Below are positions 46,602-55,958 of a DNA stretch of 64,000 bases, piece after piece; the stretch's first letter is position 1, and each line of letters opens with the position of its first letter. Made by a program: the position numbers and the translations under genes. The notes under the pieces are model-generated. The model was not told where the DNA came from. It ran no database searches and worked only from the letters and a program-made list of their open reading frames with translations. The stretch covers positions 310,001-374,000 of the forward strand of contig NZ_JACLZK010000002.1 of assembly GCF_014253065.1 (NCBI RefSeq), in the 5' to 3' direction. Source of the stretch: Campylobacter massiliensis. GTDB taxonomy: Bacteria; Campylobacterota; Campylobacteria; Campylobacterales; Campylobacteraceae.

Positions 46602-48429
46602 TTACGGTTTAAATTTATGGGGAAATAATAACTTTATCGTCGAAAACGGTAAAATTTGCGTCAATACCGGCTCAAAACCCGCCATCATCGATATCGTAAA
46701 AAGCATCAGGAGCGAAGGCTACCGAGGCCCGCTGCTGCTGCGCTTCCCTCACCTCATACACAAGCAAATTTCGCAAATTTACAAAAGCTTTGAGAGCGCG
46801 AAAAACGAATTTGGCTACAAAGGCAGCTTTAACGCCGTCTATCCGCTAAAAGTAAACCAGTATCCGGGCTTTGTAAAAAATCTAGTCCGTCACGGCCAAA
46901 AATATGGCTATGGGCTGGAGGCGGGCTCAAAGGCCGAGCTGCTGCTGGTGATGGCGTATAACAACGAAGGCGCGCCGATCACCGTAAACGGCTTTAAAGA
47001 TAAAGAGATGATAAACATCGGCTTTATCGCGGCCGAAATGGGACACAACATCACGCTAACGATCGAGGGACTAAACGAGCTTGAGGCTATCATCGCCATC
47101 GCAAAAGAGCGTTTCGCACCAAAGCCAAACATCGGTCTGCGTATCAGACTGCATAGCAGCGGATCTGGTATCTGGGCTAAAAGCGGCGGCATAAACTCCA
47201 AATTTGGCCTAACCGCTACCGAGCTAATCGAAGCGGTAAATTTGCTAAAAGAGGCGAATTTGCTCGACCGCTTTAATATGATCCACTTTCACATCGGTTC
47301 GCAAATCACCGAAATCCACCCGCTAAAAAAGGCCCTAATCGAAGCTGGAAACATCTACGCCGAGCTGCGAAAAATGGGTGCGAAAAACCTAAAAGCCATA
47401 AATTTAGGCGGCGGTCTAGCCATAGAGTACTCGCAGTTTAAGGAAAACTCAAGCCGAAACTACACTCTAAGCGAGTACGCCAACGACGTGGTCTATCTGC
47501 TAAAGACGATGGCGACGCAGCGAAACGAGGTGGAGCCTGATATCTTTATCGAGAGCGGCCGCTTCGTCGCGGCATCGCACGCCGTGCTGGTCGCGCCTGT
47601 TTTGGAGCTCTTTAGCCAGGACTACACCGAGGAAAAACTCCTACTAAAAAAGAAAAACCCTCAGCTAATCACCGAGCTAAACGACCTGCTAAGCACGATA
47701 AAACCGTCAAACGCGATAGAGTATCTGCACGACAGCATCGATCATATGGAGAGTATACTCACGCTGTTTGATCTAGGCTACGTCGATCTGCAAGATCGCT
47801 CGAATGCTGAAATTTTAACCCACCTAATCATCAAAAAAGCGGCAAAGATCCTAGGCACTAAACAGCATAACGCCGAGCTTTTAAAGCTTCAAGAGGAGGC
47901 GCAGGAGCGCTACCTGGTAAATTTCTCCCTCTTTCAGTCGTTGCCTGATTTTTGGGGTTTAAAGCAAAATTTCCCTATCATGCCGCTTGACCGCCTAGAC
48001 GTACGCCCTACCCGCTCGGCGTCGCTGTGGGATATCACGTGCGATTCTGATGGCGAAATAGGCTTTGACGACGAGGAAAATCCTCTGTTTTTGCACGACG
48101 TGGATGTGGAAAAAGAGGAGTACTTTTTGGGATTTTTCCTAGTCGGAGCGTATCAGGAGGTGCTGGGTATGAAGCACAACCTCTTTACCCACCCGACCGA
48201 AGCGACCATCGAGATAGACGCAGAGGGATTTAAAGTGTCGCACCTACTAGAAAGCCAATCCATCCTTGATATCATGGAGGATCTGGACTACGACATCTAC
48301 GAGATCCAGGACATCCTAAACGAGCGTATCGAAAAGTCAAAGCTCGTAACCGACTCGCAGCGCAAGCAAATTTTAGGCGAAATGTATCTGTTTTTGAACG
48401 ATAACGGCTATCTAAAAACTATATCTTAA
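46594..48429 (+). CDS. speA: biosynthetic arginine decarboxylase
   Basis: The 611-residue protein is a SpeA-type PLP enzyme: the Lys of YPLKVNQYPGFV near 84-95 binds PLP, and the barrel includes GLRIRLHSSGSGIWAKSGG (split here as LRIRLHSSGSG and WAKSGG near 180-200), HFHIGSQI near 230-237 and NLGGGLAIEY near 270-279. The C-terminal beta domain holds RPTRSASLWDITCDSDG-type motif near 470-485. It makes agmatine for polyamines. The 3' neighbour is aspB, with cysE absent between them. Confidence 0.94.
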   Translation: MYDYGLNLWGNNNFIVENGKICVNTGSKPAIIDIVKSIRSEGYRGPLLLRFPHLIHKQISQIYKSFESAKNEFGYKGSFNAVYPLKVNQYPGFVKNLVRHGQKYGYGLEAGSKAELLLVMAYNNEGAPITVNGFKDKEMINIGFIAAEMGHNITLTIEGLNELEAIIAIAKERFAPKPNIGLRIRLHSSGSGIWAKSGGINSKFGLTATELIEAVNLLKEANLLDRFNMIHFHIGSQITEIHPLKKALIEAGNIYAELRKMGAKNLKAINLGGGLAIEYSQFKENSSRNYTLSEYANDVVYLLKTMATQRNEVEPDIFIESGRFVAASHAVLVAPVLELFSQDYTEEKLLLKKKNPQLITELNDLLSTIKPSNAIEYLHDSIDHMESILTLFDLGYVDLQDRSNAEILTHLIIKKAAKILGTKQHNAELLKLQEEAQERYLVNFSLFQSLPDFWGLKQNFPIMPLDRLDVRPTRSASLWDITCDSDGEIGFDDEENPLFLHDVDVEKEEYFLGFFLVGAYQEVLGMKHNLFTHPTEATIEIDAEGFKVSHLLESQSILDIMEDLDYDIYEIQDILNERIEKSKLVTDSQRKQILGEMYLFLNDNGYLKTIS

Positions 48430-48450
48430 ATTTAGAAAAAAGGAGTAAAA

Positions 48451-49620
48451 ATGCTATCAAAAAGAGTTCAGGTGCTAGGCGAGAGTCTAACTATCGAGAT
48501 CAGCACCAAGGCAAAAGAGATGAAAGCCTGCGGCGAGGACGTGATCAGTTTTGGCGCGGGCGAACCGGACTTTGACACGCCAGAGATCATCAAAAACGAG
48601 GTAAAAGCCGCCCTGGATAAAGGCTGCGGCAAATACACAGCCGTAGCGGGTACGCCCGAGGTGAGAGAGGCGGTCGCCGCAAAGCTAAAGCGCGACAACG
48701 GCCTAAACTATGCGCCAAATCAAATCATCACCAACGTCGGCGCGAAGCACTCGCTTTTTAACGTATTTCAGGCGCTAATCGACGAGGGCGACGAGGTTAT
48801 CGTGCCAAGCCCGTACTGGGTGAGCTACCCGGAGATGGTCAAATTTAGCGGTGGCAATCCAGTTTTTATAGAAACTAGCGAAAAGACCGGCTTTAAAATC
48901 ACGCCTGAGCAGCTAAAAGCGGCTATCACTCCTAGAACTAAAATTTTAGTATTAAACAGCCCTTGCAACCCGACGGGCGCGATATATAGCCGCAAAGAGC
49001 TAGAGGCGCTAGGCGAAGTGCTAAAAGGCACGAAAATCATCGTGGCTAGCGACGAAATGTACGAAAAGCTAAACTACGAGGGCGAATTCGTCGCGACTGC
49101 GGCGGTGAGCGAGGATATGTTTAACCGTACGATCACGATAAACGGCCTAAGTAAATGCGGTGCGATGCCGGGCTGGAGATTTGGCTACATGGCTAGCCCG
49201 TTTAAGGAGCTAAACGCCGCGGTCAACAAGCTACAAAGCCAAAGTACGAGCAACATAAACTCCCTAACGCAAGCGGGTGCCATCCCTGCGCTGCTCGGTA
49301 AAGCCGACGAGGATATCGCGTATATGAAGGGCGAGTTTAAAAAGCGCCGCGACCTGGGCGTCGAGATGATAAACGCTATACCGGTACTTAGCGTGCTTAA
49401 GCCTGACGGCGCGTTTTATCTTTTCATAAACTGCTCCGAGGTCGAGCCTGATAGCATGAAATTTTGCAAAGAGCTGCTAGAAAAGGCCAAGGTCGCCGTG
49501 GTGCCGGGCATGGGATTTGGTATGGACGGATACTTTAGGCTGTCTTTTGCGACCGATTTGGAGAGTATCAGAAAAGGTATCGCAAGGATCGGCGAATTTG
49601 TAAAAAGTTATAAAAAATAG
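48451..49620 (+). CDS. aspB: aspartate aminotransferase
   Basis: The 389-residue class I aminotransferase has FGAGEPDFDTP near 32-42, VPSPYWVSYPEM near 118-129, NSPCNPTGA near 169-177 and the PLP Lys in GLSKCGAMPGWRFGY near 233-247 (the usual F-A-M-T is C-G-A-M-P here). It links oxaloacetate/aspartate and glutamate. Preceded by AGGAG. Confidence 0.93.
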   Translation: MLSKRVQVLGESLTIEISTKAKEMKACGEDVISFGAGEPDFDTPEIIKNEVKAALDKGCGKYTAVAGTPEVREAVAAKLKRDNGLNYAPNQIITNVGAKHSLFNVFQALIDEGDEVIVPSPYWVSYPEMVKFSGGNPVFIETSEKTGFKITPEQLKAAITPRTKILVLNSPCNPTGAIYSRKELEALGEVLKGTKIIVASDEMYEKLNYEGEFVATAAVSEDMFNRTITINGLSKCGAMPGWRFGYMASPFKELNAAVNKLQSQSTSNINSLTQAGAIPALLGKADEDIAYMKGEFKKRRDLGVEMINAIPVLSVLKPDGAFYLFINCSEVEPDSMKFCKELLEKAKVAVVPGMGFGMDGYFRLSFATDLESIRKGIARIGEFVKSYKK

Positions 49621-49633
49621 CGTAAATTTTGAC

Positions 49634-49677
49634 TCAAATTTGATGCGGCTTAAATTTGCGGCGTCAAATTTGGGTTT
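49634..49677 (+). terminator. candidate AAATTT-armed terminator of aspB
   Basis: Two CAAATTTG palindromes (49634-49641 and 49664-49671) can pair as stem arms, and the second is followed directly by GG and TTTTT. It lies 14 bp after the aspB stop. Confidence 0.4.
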
Positions 49678-49734
49678 TTATAAATTTAGCTTTCATAAAT
49701 TTGATAAACCTAGCATCAAATTTAAATCGTCGCT

Positions 49735-50028
49735 TTAATCTAAATACTCAAATTTCTCCTCAACGTTCATCATCACTTCGCAGTCGTAGTATCCGCCCTG
49801 CTCTTCAAGCCATGCAAGCACGCTCAAAACGTCTTTTACGCACAAATTTGAGAGGATTTGCTTGGTGAGTTTTAGGCTGTGATCGCAGCCGTGCGCGTGA
49901 AGCTCGGCGTCCAAAAGCTCGAAAAGTTGCATAAATTTATCCTCCGGCATAGGTAAATTTTGTCTAAACTCGGCTAGTTCTTTTTCTTTTATAGCTTTTA
50001 AAATTTCTTTTCTTTTGCTTTTTTCCAT
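49735..50028 (-). CDS. DUF2695 family protein
   Basis: The 97-residue protein shows the DUF2695 pattern: HGCDHSLKLT near 46-55, then VLAWLEEQGGYYDCEVMMNVE near the end (split as LAWLEEQGGYYDC and EVMMNVE). Its two Cys and His may bind metal. Function unknown. It begins close to the hairpin at the end of the lpxD transcript. Confidence 0.78.
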   Translation of the reverse strand: MEKSKRKEILKAIKEKELAEFRQNLPMPEDKFMQLFELLDAELHAHGCDHSLKLTKQILSNLCVKDVLSVLAWLEEQGGYYDCEVMMNVEEKFEYLD

Positions 50029-50054
50029 GGATTTTCGTTCAAATTTACATCACC

Positions 50055-50090
50055 AAATTTGACGGCTATTGCGCAACAGCCGTCAAATTT
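50055..50090 (-). terminator. AAATTTGACGGCT hairpin at the end of the ilvBH-lpxD operon
   Basis: Perfect 13-bp arms AAATTTGACGGCT (50055-50067) and AGCCGTCAAATTT (50078-50090), with a further TTGC/GCAA pair in the loop. It overlaps the lpxD stop. On the minus strand it lacks a long T tail, but its strength and position make it the likely operon terminator. Its arms contain the exact 10-mer AAATTTGACG in inverted orientation. Confidence 0.6.
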
Positions 50091-51049
50091 TAGTTTTTCT
50101 TAAAAAATCTCGCGATCTTAGCTTGCAGTTTGAAAAAGTCGGCCAGCTCCATTATCGGATATGCGCCTGCGTATTTTTTACCGCCCGCGATATCCTTTGA
50201 CACGCCGCCGCGCGCTGCTATCTGAGCAAAGTCGCCGACTTTTAAATGTCCCGCAGAGCCGCTTTGTCCGCCCATCACGACGTTGCGTCCAAGCTTGGTC
50301 GAGCCCGCGAGCCCTACCTGAGAGACCAGTATCGAGCCGTAGCCTATCTCGCAGTTGTGGCCGATTTGCACGAGGTTATCGATCTTGGCGTATGCTTTTA
50401 CGACCGTGCTTTCAAACACGCCGCGATCTATCGTCGTGCATGCGCCGATCTCTACGAAATCCTCTAAAACGACATTGCCGTTGTGGTAAATTTTCACGTG
50501 TTCGCCCGTTTTCGTGTGCGCGTAGCCAAAGCCGTCGCTACCGATGACGGCGTTTGCGTTGATGCGGCAGCCGTTGCCGATAACGGTGTCGTTGTAGATG
50601 ACGACGTTTGGGTGGATGACGCAGTTTGCGCCGATTTTTACGTTATCGCCGACGTAGGCGCCCGCCATCACAAGCGTATTGTCGCCGATCGCGGCGCCTG
50701 AGCCCACGTAGACGTTTGACATTATCTTTGCGCTTGGTGAAATTTGCGCCGGTTGCGGCTGGGAAGCCAGAAGCTCCCTGGCAAAATATTCGCTCAAAAT
50801 AGCAAAGGCAAGGTGCGGGTTTTCTACCACTACTGCTCTGCTTTGCGCACCGACAAGATCTTTTAAATTTGACGCGACTAAAATCGCGCCCGCCTTTGAG
50901 CCCTCGATAAATTTAGCGTTTTTCTCGCTATCGCAGTAGCCTAGCTCGCTAGCACCTGCGTTTGAGAGCGAATTTAGAGCCGTGATCTCTAGCTCCTCGC
51001 CGCTAAATTCTAGTCCTAAAATTTTATAAATTTCGCTTAGTTTCATCAT
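50090..51049 (-). CDS. lpxD: UDP-3-O-(3-hydroxyacyl)glucosamine N-acyltransferase
   Basis: The 319-residue protein has an N-terminal uridine-binding domain (about 1-95) and a left-handed beta helix of hexapeptide repeats (about 100-285). The catalytic His lies in GFGYAHTKTGEHVKI near 172-186, and the GHNCEIGYGS segment near 232-241. It adds the second acyl chain of lipid A. The start overlaps ilvH (ATGATGA), so two ATGs are possible. Confidence 0.95.
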   Translation of the reverse strand: MMKLSEIYKILGLEFSGEELEITALNSLSNAGASELGYCDSEKNAKFIEGSKAGAILVASNLKDLVGAQSRAVVVENPHLAFAILSEYFARELLASQPQPAQISPSAKIMSNVYVGSGAAIGDNTLVMAGAYVGDNVKIGANCVIHPNVVIYNDTVIGNGCRINANAVIGSDGFGYAHTKTGEHVKIYHNGNVVLEDFVEIGACTTIDRGVFESTVVKAYAKIDNLVQIGHNCEIGYGSILVSQVGLAGSTKLGRNVVMGGQSGSAGHLKVGDFAQIAARGGVSKDIAGGKKYAGAYPIMELADFFKLQAKIARFFKKN

Positions 51050-51513
51050 AGATCCATTAGCACCGAGCCGCCGCGCACGACGTCTGTGGGGTTAAATTTT
51101 TTGATAGCTTTGAGGAAATTTTCTATCCTGCTTGCGTCGTCGCTGACCATGACGACGATGTAGTTTTCGTTGGTGTTGGCTACGATGCCGTTGTAGGCCT
51201 TTAGTATCGCGTCTAGTCCGCCGAAATTTTCGCTAAGCGGGATTTTTACCAGCGCCATCTCTTTTTCGACGAATTCGCCGCTTTCGATTACTTTGTAGGT
51301 CGGTATTAGCTTGTGTAGCTGCTTTACGATCTGCTCTAGTACGCGCTCGTCGCCGCTAGTGACGATGCTTATACGAGAAAGCTCGGTGCCTGGGATCGGC
51401 GCTACCGTGAGCGTGTCGATGTTGTATCCGCGCCCCGCAAAAAGCCCGGAAATGCGCGATAAAACGCCGTGCTCGTTTAGCACGATGACTGAAATCACTC
51501 TTCTTATGCTCAT
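51046..51513 (-). CDS. ilvH: acetolactate synthase small subunit
   Basis: The 155-residue protein has an N-terminal ACT domain (NEHGVLSRISGLFAGRGYNID near 13-33, split here) and the regulatory C-terminal half. It confers valine feedback and activates IlvB, encoded 2 bp upstream. Length and motifs are those of IlvH. Confidence 0.95.
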   Translation of the reverse strand: MSIRRVISVIVLNEHGVLSRISGLFAGRGYNIDTLTVAPIPGTELSRISIVTSGDERVLEQIVKQLHKLIPTYKVIESGEFVEKEMALVKIPLSENFGGLDAILKAYNGIVANTNENYIVVMVSDDASRIENFLKAIKKFNPTDVVRGGSVLMDL

Positions 51514-51515
51514 TT

Positions 51516-53216
51516 TTATTCCTTGCTTTTTAAGATCATGTTATATATCGCCGCTCCCGCAGGAACCATCGGAAGCACATCCTCAAATCTATCCACGCGT
51601 ACGTCTAGTACCGCCGTTTTACCGCAGGCCATCGCCTCTTTTAGCGCAGAGCGAAACTCGTCTTTCGTGCGGCACACAAAGCCCGTTCCGCCAAAGCCCT
51701 CTGCGATCTTTGCAAAATCAGGCTGCAGGCTAAGGTCGGTCGAGGAGTAGCGCTCGCCGTAGAAAAAGGTCTGCCACTGGCGCACCATGCCTAGGAAGTT
51801 GTTGTTTAGGATGATGTTGATGACGGGCTTATCTATCTCGGTGGCGGTCATCAGCTCTTGGATATTCATTAGGATCGAGCCGTCGCCGGTGAAATTTACG
51901 ACGATGCTTTCGGGCATCGCGTTTTTAGCTCCGAGGGCTGCTGGCAAACCAAAGCCCATAGTTCCCTGACCTCCGCTAGTTATCAGCTGGCGCGGCCTAT
52001 CAAACGGATAAAACTGCGCGACCCACATCTGGTGCTGGCCGACGTCGGTGGCGATCACGGCGTCTTTGCCAGATTCTTTTAAAATTTTAGCCGTTTCGCG
52101 TACGACCCACTGAGGTTTTATAATCTCGTCGCTATCTTTGTAATCCAGCGGATTTAGCGCGTCGTAGCGAGCCAAGATCTCGCGCCACGCGGTCAAATTT
52201 TGCTCGTTTACGGTTACTTTTTCCAGCATCTCTTCTAGGACGAAATTTAGATCGCCTACGATCGGGAAGTGCGCGTTTACGATCTTTGAGATCGAGCTAG
52301 GGTCGATATCGACGTGGATGATTTTGGCGTGTTTAGCAAATTCGCTTAGCTTGCCCGTCACGCGGTCGTCAAATCGCACGCCAAGCGCGATAATGAGATC
52401 GGTCTCGCTCATCGCCATATTTGCCGCGTAGCTGCCGTGCATGCCGACCATCGAGAGTAGATTTTTATCCTCGTGCGCTAGGACGCCAAGCCCCATCAGC
52501 GTTTCGACCGCAGGGATGCCCGTCTTTGCGCTAAATTTACGCACAAGCTCGCTAGCGTTCGCCGCTACGACGCCTCCTCCTAGATAAAGTAGCGGGCGTT
52601 TGGCCTCTGCTATGACTTCGAGCGCTTTTTTGATCTGTTTTGCGTTGCCTTTATAGGTCGGTTTGTACGTCGGCATCTTTATCTCGGTCGGGTAATCAAA
52701 ATCCCCAACGGCCGCGGTTATATCCTTTGGGATATCGACGTGAACGGGCCCTGGACGTCCCGAGCGAGCGATATAAAAGGCCTCTTTTAGGATGCGCGGC
52801 AGCTCCTCGATACTGCGCACGAGGTAGTTGTGCTTCACGCACGGGCGAGAGATGCCAACGGCGTCGATCTCCTGAAAGGCATCCGTGCCGATAAGCGAGG
52901 TCGGAACCTGGCCGCTTATTAATATAAGCGGAATGCTATCCGAGTATGCGGTGGCTAGACCCGTGACCGCATTTGTAAAGCCGGGGCCGCTCGTCACAAA
53001 CGCCACTCCGACCTTGCCGCTAGCTCTGGCGTAGCCGTCTGCGGCGTGCACGGCGGCTTGCTCATGACGCGTCAAAACGTGCTTGAAATAACTCTGCTTA
53101 TACGTCTCGTCGTAGATGTTTAGCGCCGCGCCGCCCGGGTAACCAAAAACCGTCTCTACGCCCTCCTCGCGCAAGGCTTCCATCACCATGCGCGAGCCAG
53201 AAATGCCTTTTATCAT
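51516..53216 (-). CDS. ilvB: acetolactate synthase large subunit
   Basis: The 566-residue ThDP enzyme has VFGYPGGAALNIYD near 19-32, the catalytic Glu in HEQAAVHAADGYAR near 46-59, FVTSGPGFTNAVTG near 69-82 and the ThDP/Mg motif FTGDGSILMNIQEL near 430-443. It starts branched-chain amino acid synthesis. An own TATAAT lies upstream. Confidence 0.95.
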   Translation of the reverse strand: MIKGISGSRMVMEALREEGVETVFGYPGGAALNIYDETYKQSYFKHVLTRHEQAAVHAADGYARASGKVGVAFVTSGPGFTNAVTGLATAYSDSIPLILISGQVPTSLIGTDAFQEIDAVGISRPCVKHNYLVRSIEELPRILKEAFYIARSGRPGPVHVDIPKDITAAVGDFDYPTEIKMPTYKPTYKGNAKQIKKALEVIAEAKRPLLYLGGGVVAANASELVRKFSAKTGIPAVETLMGLGVLAHEDKNLLSMVGMHGSYAANMAMSETDLIIALGVRFDDRVTGKLSEFAKHAKIIHVDIDPSSISKIVNAHFPIVGDLNFVLEEMLEKVTVNEQNLTAWREILARYDALNPLDYKDSDEIIKPQWVVRETAKILKESGKDAVIATDVGQHQMWVAQFYPFDRPRQLITSGGQGTMGFGLPAALGAKNAMPESIVVNFTGDGSILMNIQELMTATEIDKPVINIILNNNFLGMVRQWQTFFYGERYSSTDLSLQPDFAKIAEGFGGTGFVCRTKDEFRSALKEAMACGKTAVLDVRVDRFEDVLPMVPAGAAIYNMILKSKE

Positions 53217-53246
53217 CTGTATCGCCTTTTGATAAATTTGACCCCG

Positions 53247-53252
53247 ATTATA
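53247..53252 (-). promoter_or_regulatory. -10 box of ilvB
   Basis: TATAAT on the minus strand, 30 bp before the ATG at 53216. The transcript leader would be only about 25 nt, leaving no room for a leader peptide attenuator. Confidence 0.5.
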
Positions 53253-53656
53253 CAGCTTTCAGGTTTAAAAACGCGTAAAATCGGGCTTAGAATTTGGGCG
53301 GTACTTTAAAGGGGCTTAAATTTGAGTAAATTTGTGAGCTAAATTTAGAAAGAATCTAATTTGGATAATTTTTTAAATTTTACGCACCGAGACCTGCACC
53401 TTTAAGATGCTAAATTTGGTTTTCAAATTTAATGATACACGTTCTTTAGTTTTCTAAAATTTAAGCTTTTTCTTTTTCTTGGGTGGCGGAAGGGGTTTCT
53501 ACTTACGAAGCGTCGCCCTTCCCCCCCAAACCCCCACCATCCCCACTGCACGTGATATGTTGCTGCACTGCGTGCAGGTTAAATTTGACGCTATCGCGTC
53601 GCGTGTTTAAATTTATATTTTCAGGGTGCGGGTCTCGGCGGGGAAAATTTTAAATT
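53253..53656. other. intergenic region with GC-rich structured core
   Basis: 404 bp between ilvB and the small ORF after flgH. The part near 53260-53460 is AAATTT-rich and AT-rich. The core 53481-53577 is unlike its surroundings: GGGTGG-rich, then C7, C5 and C4 runs. It has no ORF I can support and is transcribed, if at all, as the 3' region of flgH. Confidence 0.5.
53488..53577 (-). other. G-quadruplex candidate and two hairpins downstream of flgH
   Basis: On the minus strand four G runs lie close together (53516-53544: GGGG, 5 nt, GGGGG, TTT, GGGGGGG, AA, GGG), fitting a G-quadruplex. On either strand GGAAGGG (53488-53494) pairs with CCCTTCC (53516-53522), and CTGCACG (53546-53552) with CGTGCAG (53571-53577). 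These alternatives compete. The C7/G7 run is also long enough to vary in length. Confidence 0.55.
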
Positions 53657-53848
53657 TTAGCGTAAAACGATAAGGGACAGGATTTTTGTTTTAGACGAGG
53701 CGCTTTTAAATTTTGCGACGGGAGGTACCTCGTCGGTAATGACCGAGCCAAAATTAAAAGCAACGACGTATAGGACAAAAAGACAAGCCGCCAAAAAAGC
53801 AAAAGAGACTAAAAAGGCCAGATCGCCTCCATAAGCTTCGTCCCCCAC
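53657..53848 (-). CDS. possible small membrane protein after flgH
   Basis: A 63-codon frame starting inside the last 40 bp of flgH. It encodes one strong membrane helix (LVSFAFLAACLFVLYVVAF, about 13-31) and a basic tail. The overlap suggests coupling, but the frame could be chance, since I cannot compare it with relatives. Confidence 0.4.
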   Translation of the reverse strand: MGDEAYGGDLAFLVSFAFLAACLFVLYVVAFNFGSVITDEVPPVAKFKSASSKTKILSLIVLR

Positions 53849-54510
53849 GGCTTCCTCGTCGCCCTATCCACGTCGCCTTCGGTTTTATATAGGATCTTTG
53901 CGTCGGCGATGTAGCGCGAGTCGATCTCGTTGGCGTTTGAGATGTCGTACGGGCGGATCACGCCGCTAAGCTGCATGATCTGTTTTTCGCCGTTTATGAG
54001 TAGCTCGCGCGAGCCTTCGATAAAGTAGTTGCCGTTTTCTAGTACCTTGATGATGCGCGCTGAAATCGTAGTCGTAAAGGCCTCTGCGCGCACGCTAGAT
54101 CCCGCACCCGTAAATTCGTTTTTCGTGCCCGCGCTAAAGCCGATGTCGCCGGCCTTGTTTAGCTGAGTAGCCAGCGTAGATAGCGGCGCGGAGCCTGCGG
54201 TAAATATCCCTCCGCCAAGGCTTATCGTGCTGTTTTTGCTAGTGTCGTGCTTGCCGCTGGAGCTTTGGTTGGCGCGCTCGCTGATGACGACGGTTACGAT
54301 ATCGTTTACGTTCATCGCCTTGCGATCGGCAAAAAGCGGGTTGTCGCCGCGACCAAAAAGACTGCCCGCGTTTGGTTGGTTATTGACCTGTTTAGCGGGA
54401 AGCTGCTCGACGTAAACGGGCGGTTTCATATCTATGCGAGGGTCGGCGCTGGGCAAACACCCGCTCAAAAACGCTGCTGCAAGGGCGCAAAAGTAAATAT
54501 TTTTTCTCAC
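53809..54510 (-). CDS. flgH: flagellar L-ring protein FlgH
   Basis: The 233-residue lipoprotein has lipobox FLSGC (Cys at about 18) and the conserved GSLFGRGDNPLFADRKA segment (split, near 48-64), then VNDIVTVVISERANQSS near 68-84 and GNYFIEGSRELLINGEKQ near 158-175. It forms the outer-membrane L ring of the flagellum. Divergent from pta. Confidence 0.94.
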   Translation of the reverse strand: MRKNIYFCALAAAFLSGCLPSADPRIDMKPPVYVEQLPAKQVNNQPNAGSLFGRGDNPLFADRKAMNVNDIVTVVISERANQSSSGKHDTSKNSTISLGGGIFTAGSAPLSTLATQLNKAGDIGFSAGTKNEFTGAGSSVRAEAFTTTISARIIKVLENGNYFIEGSRELLINGEKQIMQLSGVIRPYDISNANEIDSRYIADAKILYKTEGDVDRATRKPWGTKLMEAIWPF

Positions 54511-54572
54511 GCTTTACCTTAAAGTGAAAATTTTACGATAAAATAAGCAAATCAAGTTCCAAAAGGAAAATT

Positions 54573-55958
54573 ATGGCCGATTCTATCCTTGCGCTTGGCG
54601 CGAATTTTCAAGAAATTTACGAAATTATATCAACAAAATTTAAAAATGTAGCCGTTTTTGACCCCATCAATGATTTTTACGGGCTCGAAAATGCCAAAAA
54701 AGCTTTTGAAAACGGCAGCGAGCGAGAGTTTTTTAAAAGCATGATAAATGAATTTGACCGACTAGCCGAGAGCGCTGATCTCGTACTGGTTAAGCCTGCA
54801 AAAAGCATCGCAAATATCGGCGAAATAGAGCTAAATTTACAAATCGCTAGAAATTTAAACGTTCCGGTTTTTTGCCGCGAAAATTTGAGCTTTTTTACGC
54901 GAAACTCAAAGCTAATCGTAAGCGGAAATTTGGATGAAATTTTAAACGCAAAGCAAGATATAATCACGCCTTTGCGCTTTGAAAATTCGCTATTTAAACT
55001 CGCCGCAAAAGGTAAAAAAACCGTCGTTTTGCCCGAAAGCGAAGACGAGCGGGTGCTAAAAGCCAGCGAAATTTTACTAAAAAGCGGCGCGGTAAATTTG
55101 ATCCTTTTGGGCGACGAAAACAAGGTTAAATTTGACGCGGAGAAGCTCGGGGTAAATTTAAGCGGCGCGCGATTTATAAATTTAGAAAAAAACGAGTACG
55201 CAGATCGCCTAACCGCCGCGCTTTTTGAAGCTCGCAAAAGCAAGGGCGTAAGCCTAGAGCAAGCCAGCGAGCTCGTGCGAGATAGGACGTATTTTGCTAC
55301 GATGATGGTACAAGAAGGACTAGCTGATGCCATGGTGAGCGGCGCAAACACGACCACGGCGCACACTATCCGCCCCGCGCTTCAGATCATCAAAACCCGC
55401 CCTGATAGCCCGCTAGTTTCAAGCTCGTTTATAATGTGCTTTGAGGAGGAGATCCTGATCTACGCCGACTGCGCGATAAATCCAAACCCGGATGCCCGGC
55501 AACTAGCGCAAATCGCCCTAGCCTCGGCGGATACGGCGCGTGCTTTCGGACTAGAGCCGCGAGTAGCGATGCTAAGCTACTCTAGCGGAGATAGCGGTAG
55601 CGGAGCGGATATAGACATGGTTGGGAGTGCGGGCGAGATAGCGCGAGAGCTAGACCCCACCCTAAAAATCGAAGCTCCCGTGCAGTACGACGCGGCCGTA
55701 GATCCGGCTGTAGCGCGGAAAAAGCTACCAAACAGCGACGTAGCAGGCCGCGCGAACGTTTTTGTATTTCCAAATTTAAACGCGGGTAATATCGGCTATA
55801 AAATCGCGCAACGAAGCGCAAACTGCGTCGCCGTCGGGCCGATCTTGCAAGGTCTAAAAAAACCGGTAAACGACCTAAGTCGCGGATGCGGCGTGGGAGA
55901 CGTCATAAATACGGTCCTAATCAGCGCGATACAAGCCGCAAACGAAGGAGAAAAATAG
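54573..55958 (+). CDS. pta: phosphate acetyltransferase
   Basis: The 461-residue protein has a short N-terminal domain (about 1-140) and the catalytic PTA domain from about 150: [15 protein letters not shown] near 150-164, [18 protein letters not shown] near 252-269 (split), and [16 protein letters not shown] near 338-353. It is shorter at the N-terminus than E. coli Pta, as is usual in this order. It converts acetyl-CoA to acetyl phosphate. ackA follows with a TAGTG overlap. Confidence 0.93.
   Translation: MADSILALGANFQEIYEIISTKFKNVAVFDPINDFYGLENAKKAFENGSEREFFKSMINEFDRLAESADLVLVKPAKSIANIGEIELNLQIARNLNVPVFCRENLSFFTRNSKLIVSGNLDEILNAKQDIITPLRFENSLFKLAAKGKKTVVLPESEDERVLKASEILLKSGAVNLILLGDENKVKFDAEKLGVNLSGARFINLEKNEYADRLTAALFEARKSKGVSLEQASELVRDRTYFATMMVQEGLADAMVSGANTTTAHTIRPALQIIKTRPDSPLVSSSFIMCFEEEILIYADCAINPNPDARQLAQIALASADTARAFGLEPRVAMLSYSSGDSGSGADIDMVGSAGEIARELDPTLKIEAPVQYDAAVDPAVARKKLPNSDVAGRANVFVFPNLNAGNIGYKIAQRSANCVAVGPILQGLKKPVNDLSRGCGVGDVINTVLISAIQAANEGEK

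Noticed and set aside
53217-53400. Leader-peptide attenuator before ilvB
   Set aside because: The -10 box is only 30 bp before the ATG, so the leader is too short, and no Ile/Leu/Val-rich peptide is seen.
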